Shown here piece by piece: positions 1 through 5,084 of a DNA stretch of 6,724 bases. The notes under the pieces are model-generated. The model was not told where the DNA came from. It was given only the letters and a program-made list of their open reading frames with translations, and did no database searches. The position numbers and the translations under genes were made by a program. Each line of letters opens with the position of its first letter. Positions within the stretch are counted from its first letter, which is position 1. Source of the stretch: Chloroflexota bacterium (GTDB lineage: Bacteria > Chloroflexota > Anaerolineae > Anaerolineales > VGOW01). Location of the stretch: the NCBI GenBank assembly GCA_016215145.1, contig JACRLA010000152.1:1-6724 (forward strand), read 5' to 3'.

Positions 1-1
1 A

Positions 2-463
2 ACACGACTGACTATCAGCCAGCTGATGCTGCCCGAACACGCCAACGGTCACGGCAATGTGCATGGCGGTTGGATCATGAAACTTGTTGACGAAGCGGGT
101 GGGTTGTGCGCGATGCGTTTTGCGCGTCGCCCGTGCGTGACGGTGGCGATTGATTCGATGACGTTTGAAGAACCGGTGCATGTCAGCGAGTTGATGGAGT
201 TGACCGCCGAAATTACGTGGACGGGTCGCACCACGGTTGAAGTGGAAGTGAAAGTGGTCGCCGAGAATCCGTTGAGCGGTGATCGCGTGGCGACGAACTC
301 GGCGTATTTGGTGTACGTCGCGCTCGACGAGCGTGGTCGTCCGGCGCCTGTGCCGCCGATCCAACCTGAGACCGACGAAGACAAAGTGCGTTACGCTGCC
401 GGACAGAAACGACAGGATTATCGGATCAAACAACGAGAACTGGCGAAGCAGGCAAAGCAATGA
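2..463 (+). CDS. Acyl-CoA thioesterase, hotdog fold (YciA/BACH type), 5' partial
   Basis: Hydrolyses acyl-CoA thioesters to free acid and CoA in the cytoplasm; the acyl substrate cannot be told from sequence. The reading frame is open to the left edge, and the residues before the first internal ATG (base 26) read TRLTISQLMLPEH, which matches the usual first strand of the family. The true start therefore lies upstream and base 26 is not the start. The conserved block GNVHGGWIMKLVDEAGG (HGG from base 62, the probable catalytic Asp codon at 89-91) is the hotdog active-site helix. It is followed by the strands VTVAIDSMTFEEPVHV and TGRTTVEVEVKVVAEN and by the typical VALDERGRPAPVPP ending. A basic, Gln-rich tail (QKRQDYRIKQRELAKQAKQ) closes the protein. 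153 codons are visible, close to the usual full length, so only a few residues are missing. The TGA stop falls at the first unit of a CAATGA-type repeat. Family is confident, substrate unknown. Confidence 0.88.
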   Translation, partial: TRLTISQLMLPEHANGHGNVHGGWIMKLVDEAGGLCAMRFARRPCVTVAIDSMTFEEPVHVSELMELTAEITWTGRTTVEVEVKVVAENPLSGDRVATNSAYLVYVALDERGRPAPVPPIQPETDEDKVRYAAGQKRQDYRIKQRELAKQAKQ

Positions 464-570
464 ACAATGAAACAATGAAGAATGAACAAATAAAAATCCC
501 AAATCCCAAATTCCAAAATCCCAACGACCAAAAAAAAAATTTTCTTCGTGTTTCTTTGTGCCCTTAGTGG
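458..570. repeat. Micro-tandem repeat spacer between thioesterase and AAA+ genes
   Basis: Three different low-complexity blocks fill this gap. First, about four AATGAAC/AATGAAAC/AATGAAG units run from 458 to about 488. Second, 7-8 bp units AAATCCC, AAATCCC, AAATTCC, AAAATCCC occupy 494-522. Third, after an A10-T5 tract (530-544) comes CTTCGTGTTTCTTTGTGCCC followed by TTAGTGG, ending at 570, a type of intergenic repeat I recall from many environmental bacterial genomes. No stem-loop terminator or clear promoter is visible. The last block ends 9 bases before the ATG of the next gene, so it also occupies the place of a ribosome binding site. Confidence 0.7.
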
Positions 571-579
571 ACAATAACT

Positions 580-1740
580 ATGCCAACTGTTTCGTCCTTA
601 ATGCAACTGATCGATCAAGCATCGGCGAAGTCGGTGCTGGATGTGAAGCTCGACGAAGATCGCGGGCTCGCCGAACCACTGCCCTACCCCTTTATGGCAG
701 TCGTGGGTCAGGCGGAGATGAAGACCGCCTTGCTGCTGACGATGATCAATCCGGCGGTGAACGGTGTGCTGCTTGTGGGTCCGCGCGGCACAGGCAAGAC
801 AACGGCGGTGAGATCGATCAGCGATCTGCTTCCGTCCGTGGCACGCTCGTTATGTCAATACGGATGCTTGCCCGAAGACATCGAGACCGATGGAATCGAT
901 TCGGTCTGCCCCGACTGCGCCAAAAAATATGGTCAGGGTGAATCACTGACGCGAACTGATCGCGTTCATTTAATTGAACTGCCGCTCAACGCGAAAATTG
1001 ATGACGTGGTGGGCGGGGTGAACGAGCGCGCGGCGATTCAGAATCGCGTGCTGTTGGAGCGAGGCATTCTGGCACGCGCGGATCGCAACTTGTTGTATGT
1101 GGATGAAGTGAATCTGCTGACCGATGACATTGTGGATGCGATCTTGGACGCGGCGGCGCAAGGGCAATATACGGTGAGGCGCGGCGCGTTAGCGGCAACC
1201 TATCGCTCACGTTTCGCGTTGATCGGTTCGATGAATCCCGAAGAGGGACATTTACGCCCGCAAATTTTGGATCGCTTTGGATTGCGCGTGATCGTCAAAG
1301 GGTTGAGCGATCCTCAGGAACGGCTCGAGGCTTATAAACGGGTGAGGATGTATCTTAACAACCCGCGCGCGGCAATGGCCGATTACGCCGAGCAAACAAT
1401 CGCGGCGCGTGACGAGATTCAAACGGCACGCAATAATTTACCCAACGTCAAACTCACGCCTGAGGCGGAGCAAGTTGGATTACAAATTACGCAACGAATG
1501 AAGATCGATTCACTGCGCGCCGAGATCACACTATTTGAAGCGGCGCGCGCCTACGCGGCAGCCGACAGCCGCGTGGAGGCAACTGTGGACGACGTGCGCG
1601 CCGTTGCGCCGATGGCATTGCGCTTGCGGCGATCACAGTTCATCGAAAAATTTTTTAGATCGCAAAAGGGTGAGGAGAATGAGATCGAGACGGTGCTTGA
1701 GGGGGTGAAGAGGAAAAAGGGGAGTCGGGGAAAGAGGTAA
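580..1740 (+). CDS. Magnesium chelatase subunit I-like AAA+ ATPase (BchI/ChlI family)
   Basis: A 386-residue MoxR/BchI-type AAA+ ATPase. Visible motifs in order: Walker A GPRGTGKT (67-74), Walker B LLYVDE (171-176), sensor 1 in GSMNPEEG (N219), arginine finger in PQILDRFGL (R232), sensor 2 in SLRAEITLFEAARAYAA (R313). The ELPLNAKIDDVVGGVN and ERGILARADRNLLYVDEVNLL blocks are diagnostic of the chelatase I family. Between Walker A and B are four cysteines, C92xxxC96 and C110xxC113, which look like a small metal-binding insert. True BchI inserts Mg2+ into protoporphyrin IX together with BchD and BchH; neither is beside it, nor is the usual VWA-domain partner, so the substrate is open and it may be a BchI-like chaperone instead. 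The ATG at 580 is preferred but has only a weak GTGGA upstream; an ATG at 601 is the alternative. The C-terminal KRKKGSRGKR is encoded by a degenerate copy of the 33-bp repeat that follows. Confidence 0.87.
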   Translation: MPTVSSLMQLIDQASAKSVLDVKLDEDRGLAEPLPYPFMAVVGQAEMKTALLLTMINPAVNGVLLVGPRGTGKTTAVRSISDLLPSVARSLCQYGCLPEDIETDGIDSVCPDCAKKYGQGESLTRTDRVHLIELPLNAKIDDVVGGVNERAAIQNRVLLERGILARADRNLLYVDEVNLLTDDIVDAILDAAAQGQYTVRRGALAATYRSRFALIGSMNPEEGHLRPQILDRFGLRVIVKGLSDPQERLEAYKRVRMYLNNPRAAMADYAEQTIAARDEIQTARNNLPNVKLTPEAEQVGLQITQRMKIDSLRAEITLFEAARAYAAADSRVEATVDDVRAVAPMALRLRRSQFIEKFFRSQKGEENEIETVLEGVKRKKGSRGKR

Positions 1741-1840
1741 ATAGGGAAACAAGGGGAAGAGGGAAAGAGATAAACAGGGAAACAAGGGGAAGAGGGAAAG
1801 AGATAAACAGGGAAACAAGGGAAAGAGGGAAACAGGGGAA
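1711..1840. repeat. 33-bp purine-rich tandem repeat overlapping the end of the ATPase gene
   Basis: Two identical 33-bp units (1743-1775 and 1776-1808) start AGGGAAACAAGGGG and end AGAGATAAAC. A third, diverging partial copy runs from 1809 to about 1840. A degenerate copy precedes them at about 1711-1742, within the last codons of the ATPase gene. Because the unit is a multiple of three, its TAA recurs in the same frame at 1738, 1771 and 1804; the first of these is the actual stop codon. There are no spacers between units, so this is not a CRISPR array. Confidence 0.85.
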
Positions 1841-1928
1841 CACGTAGGCAGGGTCTATGGGATCAGAAAAATGCCCGCAAGCGCAGCGGATTAGAAAACT
1901 GTCCCACTCCGAAATTGCAAAGACTATT

Positions 1929-2042
1929 TGTAACTACTCAGCCATCCGTCATTGCGAGCGCACTTTGCGAAGCAATCTTGGTCGCGCTATGAGATTGCTT
2001 CGTCGCAAAGAACGCTCCTCGCAATGACGCTGAGCAGTTACA
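1929..2042. mobile_element. MITE-like hairpin element, 114 bp, with target-site duplication
   Basis: The ends are inverted: left TGTAACTACTCAGC (1929-1942) against the reverse complement of the right end, TGTAACTGCTCAGC, 13 of 14 identical. The pairing continues inward through GTCATTGCGAG and TTTGCGA...AGCAATCT on both arms, with small insertions in one arm or the other, leaving a loop of roughly a dozen bases around 1981-1990. Directly outside lie identical hexamers ACTATT at 1923-1928 and 2043-2048, as expected for a target-site duplication. It has no coding capacity, so it would need a transposase supplied elsewhere. The ATTGCGAG...AAGCAATCT core resembles dispersed hairpin repeats I know from Chloroflexota and other environmental bacteria. 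The transcribed hairpin could also act as a terminator or RNA-stability element. Confidence 0.75.
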
Positions 2043-2058
2043 ACTATTTTCAATAAAG

Positions 2059-2120
2059 TCTATTTACTTTTCTACCTGTTTACCTTTCTACCTGTTTACT
2101 TTGTATACGTGTTTACGTTT
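2059..2120. repeat. CTACCTGTTTAC micro-tandem tract
   Basis: Two 16-bp units, TCTACCTGTTTACCTT (2071-2086) and TCTACCTGTTTACTTT (2087-2102), flanked by a shortened copy TCTATTTACTTT (2059-2070) and a diverged copy containing ACGTGTTTACGTTTT up to the next gene. It occupies the leader of the membrane-protein gene, so no Shine-Dalgarno sequence is visible there. Confidence 0.7.
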
Positions 2121-2121
2121 T

Positions 2122-2745
2122 ATGTTTCGCATTGCTCCCTATATCGCCCTTGCTCTTGCGTGGCTCGGTTATTTTTCCCCGTGGATTATGCCAACGCCCG
2201 TTGCGCTGAGACTCACGGGTTATGATTTAGTTGAGTGGTTAAGTTTCGCGCAGACCGTTAGAGATGGGACGTTTGCGGTGACGCGGGTGGATATGGTGTT
2301 GCCGTTGATGATGATTGCCTTGCTCTTCGTAACACAAGACCTCACAGGTCTTAAGAGACCTGTGAGGTCTTTATTGATCGGCTTGGCGCTGATAAATTCT
2401 TTTTTGATTCTCCCGTCGTATCCATTTATTCTTACCGCGCACGCCGATCCTGAATTGAGACCACAGTTGATCGCCGGAGTGATCGCGTTTGTTGGGGTTG
2501 GGTTGATGGTTGCGCTGGCGATGAAAAGCCCGAGGTGGGCGGAGCGAATCGGCGGCGTGATTGCGGTTGGAGGGATCGTCTTCACGATTCGAGCTTACGC
2601 GCTGGCGAGTCCCGTCATCGCCGACATCTTGACTCGATCTGCGCCCATCGGATATGGAATCATTTTAGCGGTGAGTGGATTCGTAATCTATTTTGCGTTA
2701 AGTCTCATATACCTTTATGGTAAAATGCGCGAAATGCGGGTGTAG
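2122..2745 (+). CDS. Multi-pass membrane protein of unknown function
   Basis: I do not recognise the family. The 207-residue product is hydrophobic, with about six likely membrane spans near residues 4-22, 58-71, 84-104, 115-134, 143-161 and 176-199. The loop between spans 2 and 3 carries K78, R79 and R82 and is probably cytoplasmic. That loop (residues 72-84, DLTGLKRPVRSL) is encoded by a perfect inverted repeat, so it is probably an acquired insert. The ATG at 2122 is preferred over a TTG at 2101, because the TTG lies inside the CTACCTGTTTAC tract; neither has a good ribosome binding site. The final codons (ATGCGGGTGTAG) run 10 bases into the tRNA-Gly gene. It follows 380 bases of repeats, so it is not obviously in an operon with the ATPase. 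Hydrophobicity and length support a real gene; its role cannot be stated. Confidence 0.72.
   Translation: MFRIAPYIALALAWLGYFSPWIMPTPVALRLTGYDLVEWLSFAQTVRDGTFAVTRVDMVLPLMMIALLFVTQDLTGLKRPVRSLLIGLALINSFLILPSYPFILTAHADPELRPQLIAGVIAFVGVGLMVALAMKSPRWAERIGGVIAVGGIVFTIRAYALASPVIADILTRSAPIGYGIILAVSGFVIYFALSLIYLYGKMREMRV
2336..2371. repeat. In-frame palindromic element A inside the membrane-protein gene
   Basis: Perfect 16-bp inverted repeat, AAGACCTCACAGGTCT (2336-2351) and AGACCTGTGAGGTCTT (2356-2371), with a TAAG loop. Total length is 36 bases, a multiple of three. Each arm is itself nearly palindromic (AGACCT, centre CAC or GTG, AGGTCT). The pair can therefore also be read as a direct repeat with a complementary centre. 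It encodes a loop between two membrane spans. Confidence 0.9.
2698..2726 (+). promoter_or_regulatory. Probable sigma-70-type promoter of tRNA-Gly, inside the preceding CDS
   Basis: TTAAGT (2698-2703) and TAAAAT (2721-2726) are spaced by 17 bases, and TGG directly before the -10 gives an extended -10 (TGn). The expected transcription start lies a few bases before the tRNA 5' end at 2736. The -35 match is weak. If correct, the promoter overlaps the last codons of the membrane-protein gene. Confidence 0.45.
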
Positions 2746-2807
2746 TTCAGTGGTAGAACGCTTGCTTCCCAAGCAAGATATCGTGGGTTCGAGTCCCATC
2801 ACCCGCT
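2736..2807 (+). tRNA. tRNA-Gly (anticodon CCC)
   Basis: A full cloverleaf can be folded by eye. The acceptor stem GCGGGTG (2736-2742) pairs with CACCCGC (2800-2806). The D stem is GTTC/GAAC, and the anticodon stem CTTGC/GCAAG encloses TTCCCAA, with anticodon CCC at 2768-2770. The T stem GTGGG pairs with CCCAT around loop TTCGAGT. The discriminator is T2807. It reads the codon GGG. The next bases are CAA, so the 3' CCA is not encoded and must be added by CCA-adding enzyme. Ten bases overlap the 3' end of the membrane-protein CDS. Confidence 0.96.
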
Positions 2808-2815
2808 CAACAAAG

Positions 2816-2848
2816 AAACCTGTTCACCGATCACAGAGCAGGTTTTTT
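2816..2848 (+). terminator. Intrinsic terminator after tRNA-Gly
   Basis: AAACCTGTTC (2816-2825) pairs with GAGCAGGTTT (2836-2845) over 10 bp, with one G-U pair and a 10-base loop, and runs directly into a T tract (2843-2848). It begins 8 bases after the tRNA end and would separate tRNA transcription from the sortase remnant downstream. Confidence 0.75.
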
Positions 2849-2877
2849 GTTTCAATAAACCAAACGAAAAAAATAAC

Positions 2878-3087
2878 ATGGGCGGCGTGGATTTTGTTTA
2901 CGCAGTAGAGACTCTCATCCAAGTAAAACCTAACGAGGCGGTGAAACTTTTTCAACGCAAAAAAGATCGCATCCTGCTCGTCACCTGCACCGATTACAAT
3001 TTGCTCACCGAAAAATATGACGGGCGTTTGATTGTGGATGCGGTGCTGACGCAAAGAAAAATCGCCCCGACACAGAACAGTAATTAG
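2878..3087 (+). pseudogene. Sortase C-terminal remnant
   Basis: The 69-residue ORF (from ATG 2878) matches only the last third of a sortase. GGVDFVYAVETLIQVKPNEAV resembles the family's Y.Y.V strand. ILLVTCTDYN carries the TxTC-like catalytic cysteine motif (VTC), and KYDGRLIVDAVL carries the conserved arginine (GRLIV). The catalytic histidine, the N-terminal membrane anchor and most of the barrel are absent, so it cannot be a working transpeptidase. No Shine-Dalgarno sequence is visible, and the tRNA terminator lies 30 bases upstream. An intact sortase would normally be around 200 residues or more. The likeliest reading is a gene whose 5' part was lost by recombination next to the tRNA. It ends 10 bases before the convergent HD gene. 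The sortase assignment rests on motifs alone. Confidence 0.6.
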
Positions 3088-3097
3088 TGGATGGCCA

Positions 3098-3703
3098 TTA
3101 AAACCGAAACGTATTCTCCACCACCTTCGGCAACACTTCGTAAATAGACCTGCCGATCTTCTCCGAAAAATAAGTTTGCAAGTCAAGATACTTCTGCCAC
3201 TTCGGCACGATGTGTTCGCTCACGCCGTAACGCAGCGCCACATCAATAAAACGTTTTTCCATCAGGCAGAAGCCGGAGGGCAAAGCAATCGTGTCGCACA
3301 GTTGAAGCAAGCGATCATAATCATTGTATTCTATGTTCGCAAGGTAATCGTCCACAAACTTCAATTCATCTTTCGAGCAATCCCACGCGCCAAAGATCAT
3401 CTGCGTATCTTTAATCGGGAAGGAGTGGGTCATACAAATACGCGCCGAGTCGGCGTATCCTTCATCGCGCAAAAAGTTATAGCCATCAATCACATGGCGC
3501 ATACTGGTCACGCCGCACCGCCGCCCGATGTCGTGCAACATACCCAGAACGAATGCGGCATCAGGATCAAGATCGGAGTGGCGTGTTGCGATCAACTTCG
3601 CCCCTTCAGCAACGTAGAGTGAATGAGAATGCCAAGGACCCGGGTTGAGTCGATTCGCCTCGTCGAGATAAGCGCGGGCTTGAGTTAGAGTGGGGATGTG
3701 CAT
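3098..3703 (-). CDS. HD-domain phosphohydrolase family protein
   Basis: A 201-residue cytoplasmic HD-superfamily protein. Metal-binding residues are visible: H25 or H27 in PGPWHSHSLYVA, the doublet H57-D58 in LGMLHDIGRR, H93 in CMTHSFP and D137 in LLQLCDTIAL. HD proteins usually hydrolyse phosphate esters or nucleotides; the substrate here is unknown. The start at 3703 is chosen because GAAAGG lies 5 bases upstream of that ATG and the protein begins MHIPTLTQARAYLDEAN, as expected before the first HD helix. A longer frame to 3760 would add 19 residues wholly inside the mocA domain and is rejected. The gene overlaps the end of yqeC-mocA by 19 bases, implying cotranscription and translational coupling. 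Whether it acts in cofactor metabolism is inferred from position only. Confidence 0.85.
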   Translation of the reverse strand: MHIPTLTQARAYLDEANRLNPGPWHSHSLYVAEGAKLIATRHSDLDPDAAFVLGMLHDIGRRCGVTSMRHVIDGYNFLRDEGYADSARICMTHSFPIKDTQMIFGAWDCSKDELKFVDDYLANIEYNDYDRLLQLCDTIALPSGFCLMEKRFIDVALRYGVSEHIVPKWQKYLDLQTYFSEKIGRSIYEVLPKVVENTFRF

Positions 3704-5076
3704 ATCAACCTTTCGTAATCCTCCGGTGTGTCGGCTTCGCCCAAAATCGAATCGTCCCAATCCACATAAACGATCTCGTGGCGATCAAAAATTGCTCGCC
3801 CGCCTGTATCGCCTGTCAATTCGTTTAGCTCATGCCACACACTGCGATCAAACAAAACGGGGTTGGCGCGTTTACCGTTGACGCGCGTACACACAATCGG
3901 CACAAGGGTCTCGCGCCATTTTTGGATCAGCGCGTTGATAACCTGTGGTGTGATATTTGGTTGATCGGTTAATAAAAAGATGCTGGCTTCAGAATCAGGC
4001 GACGCTGTTTGGAGTGCCGCCACCGCCGCTTTAACCGATTCACTTTGTCCGGCTTGATACCGCGCATTGAACACGGTGCGCGCGCGCGGCGGAATCACCT
4101 GCCTCACCTTCTCTGCCTCCGCGCCGACGATCACTAACGTCTCACTTGATTCTGATCCCAACGCCACATCCACAATGTGACCCAGCATTGTTTTATCTTT
4201 CCACTTCAATAACTGTTTTGGTGAACCCATCCGTTTCGATTCGCCAGCCGCCAGAACGGCGCAGGTCACACGCGACCAAACTTCTTTAATAGGATCGTTT
4301 TGATTCGCCGCACCGATCAAAACCCTAAGGGTCTCACCCACTCCGCTTCGCTGCGGGGTGCTTCGCAAGACCCTTAGGGTTTGGTCTGCGATCTCTCGCG
4401 CCGCCTTCAACTGCTCATCACTCTCTACTTTATTAATCAACACGCTCACTCGCGCGCTTGGCGGAACATTTTTAAACCCGCCGTCTGGATGCGTTAAAAC
4501 TTTAGCGATAATCTCAGAATTAATTATTGAGCCTACACGAGTCTGCGCGAGGCGAGCCACGATCTCCGGGCGATGCACGTATTCATTCGTTAAAGGTTTG
4601 CCAAGCGCATCAACGCCCACCACCACAACAACCTGCGTTGCAAAATCTGGAATCACCGGCTCGTGTTCGGCGGGGGCTTTGAAGGGGAGTTGTTTGGAAC
4701 CGTCGGCTTCGATTAACACCAGACTTCGGAAGTCTCTAAGACTTCCGAAGTCTTTTAACGAAACGCCGCGCACTTTCTTTTCAACGTGATCGATCTCGCC
4801 CGTGAATAGAACATGCTTCGATTTTTCTAAGGCGCGATGAAGTTCATCAAAACTTCCCGAAGGTTCTGAACCTTCGGGGAGTGGGTGAAGTTGGACGTGA
4901 ACGGGAGCAAGAGAAAGTTGATCGAGACCGAGTCGTGTGGTGGTAGTAGTAATAACGCGCCCGCCCGCTTGAACAATTTCATTGGCAAGACGGAACATCG
5001 TCGTCGTCTTGCCGCCTGCCCCCACAAAAGCAACGACGTCGTGAGGCGTAAGGCGCAGAGCGTGAGAAAGATTCAT
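3685..5076 (-). CDS. YqeC-MocA fusion: molybdenum hydroxylase maturation ATPase / molybdopterin cytidylyltransferase
   Basis: A two-domain 463-residue protein. Residues 1 to about 265 match YqeC, an accessory protein of selenium-dependent molybdenum hydroxylases: P-loop VGAGGKTT (18-25), TTTTTR (43-48), LIEADGSK (121-128) followed by KAPAEHEPVIP, and VLINKVE (212-218). Residues about 270-463 match MocA, which transfers CMP from CTP to Mo-molybdopterin: LAAGESKRMGSPK (275-287), NARYQAGQSESV (337-348), LLTDQPNIT (368-376, metal-binding D371), NPVLF, TGDTGGRAIF and ADTPEDY near the end. LAAG rather than LxGG in the first motif favours MocA (CTP) over MobA (GTP). The start at 5076 places the P-loop at the usual distance; no Shine-Dalgarno is visible because the leader is a repeat tract. 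Three palindromic elements (residues 66-75, 108-119, 232-253) interrupt the YqeC half without breaking the frame. It lies between yqeB and the HD gene. Confidence 0.9.
   Translation of the reverse strand: MNLSHALRLTPHDVVAFVGAGGKTTTMFRLANEIVQAGGRVITTTTTRLGLDQLSLAPVHVQLHPLPEGSEPSGSFDELHRALEKSKHVLFTGEIDHVEKKVRGVSLKDFGSLRDFRSLVLIEADGSKQLPFKAPAEHEPVIPDFATQVVVVVGVDALGKPLTNEYVHRPEIVARLAQTRVGSIINSEIIAKVLTHPDGGFKNVPPSARVSVLINKVESDEQLKAAREIADQTLRVLRSTPQRSGVGETLRVLIGAANQNDPIKEVWSRVTCAVLAAGESKRMGSPKQLLKWKDKTMLGHIVDVALGSESSETLVIVGAEAEKVRQVIPPRARTVFNARYQAGQSESVKAAVAALQTASPDSEASIFLLTDQPNITPQVINALIQKWRETLVPIVCTRVNGKRANPVLFDRSVWHELNELTGDTGGRAIFDRHEIVYVDWDDSILGEADTPEDYERLICTSPL
3709..3724 (-). promoter_or_regulatory. 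Ribosome binding site deciding the HD-protein start
   Basis: On the minus strand GAAAGG ends 5 bases before the ATG at 3703. A stronger GGAGG (3720-3724) lies 16 bases upstream, which is too far for direct use. Both fall inside the last codons of yqeC-mocA (PEDYER), which supports reinitiation by ribosomes finishing the upstream gene. Confidence 0.6.
4320..4382. repeat. In-frame palindromic element B in yqeC-mocA
   Basis: Perfect 15-bp inverted repeat, AAACCCTAAGGGTCT (4320-4334) and AGACCCTTAGGGTTT (4368-4382), around a 33-base interior that can itself partly pair (CACCC...GGGTG). Total 63 bases, a multiple of three. Each arm contains the near-palindrome ACCCT-A-AGGGT, so both arms translate to the same peptide, TLRVL, on the minus strand. 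It covers residues 232-253, near the end of the YqeC domain and about 20 residues before MocA begins. Confidence 0.9.
4721..4753. repeat. In-frame palindromic element C in yqeC-mocA
   Basis: Perfect 15-bp inverted repeat, AGACTTCGGAAGTCT (4721-4735) and AGACTTCCGAAGTCT (4739-4753), with a CTA loop. Total 33 bases, a multiple of three. Each arm is AGACTT, a three-base centre, AAGTCT, the same design as element A. It encodes residues 108-119 (DFGSLRDFRSL), immediately before the conserved LVLIEADGSK strand. Confidence 0.9.
4852..4882. repeat. Palindromic element D in yqeC-mocA
   Basis: ACTTCCCGAAGGTTC (4852-4866) pairs with GAACCTTCGGGGAGT (4868-4882) with one mismatch and a single-base centre. 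It encodes residues 66-75 (LPEGSEPSGS), a likely surface loop. It is shorter than the others and its arms are less clearly self-palindromic, so membership in the same family is less sure. Confidence 0.7.
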
Positions 5077-5084
5077 AGCATGTC

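Larger units (their letters stand above)
1741..2121. other. Gene-free stretch built of repeats
   Basis: About 380 bases with no credible gene on either strand. The left end is the 33-bp tandem repeat, the middle a MITE-like hairpin (1929-2042) and the right end a CTACCTGTTTAC tract. Only 1841-1922 is unassigned. It holds two similar segments, GGATCAGAAAAATGCCC (1859-1875) and GGATTAGAAAACTGTCCC (1888-1905), which may be a decayed repeat or the edge of a lost insertion sequence. The minus-strand ORFs here translate to Phe-Pro-Leu-Ser monotony and are repeat artefacts. Confidence 0.7.

Noticed and set aside
558..941. 127-codon plus-strand ORF starting before the AAA+ gene
   Set aside because: Shadow frame of the ATPase gene with Arg-rich, motif-free sequence; the frame at 580 carries all AAA+ motifs.
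1743..1808. Possible CRISPR array
   Set aside because: The 33-bp units are directly adjacent with no spacers, and there are only two full copies and no cas gene.
1633..1843. Two minus-strand ORFs of 61-62 codons rich in Phe, Pro, Leu and Ser
   Set aside because: They translate the purine-rich 33-bp tandem repeat on its complementary strand; the composition is that of the repeat, with no domain or start signal.
2101..2121. TTG start for the membrane protein
   Set aside because: The TTG lies within the CTACCTGTTTAC repeat, and the residues it adds (MYTCLRF) are repeat-derived; the ATG at 2122 leads directly into the first membrane span.
2717..2908. Plus-strand ORF reading through the tRNA (MVKCAKCGCSSVVERLL...)
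   Set aside because: It is a translation of tRNA-Gly and its terminator; GCSSVVERLLPKQDIVGSSP-like peptides are a common artefact of translated tRNA genes.
3176..3622. 148-codon plus-strand ORF
   Set aside because: Lies fully antisense to the HD gene, whose catalytic motifs and coupling to mocA establish the true frame.
3704..3760. Longer N-terminus for the HD protein (MGRFDFGRSRHTGG...)
   Set aside because: The extra 19 residues overlap mocA and match no HD family start, while the ATG at 3703 has a well-spaced GAAAGG.
4358..4789. 143-codon plus-strand ORF
   Set aside because: Antisense to the YqeC domain; its low-complexity Ser/Thr/Arg composition is typical of an opposite-strand shadow.
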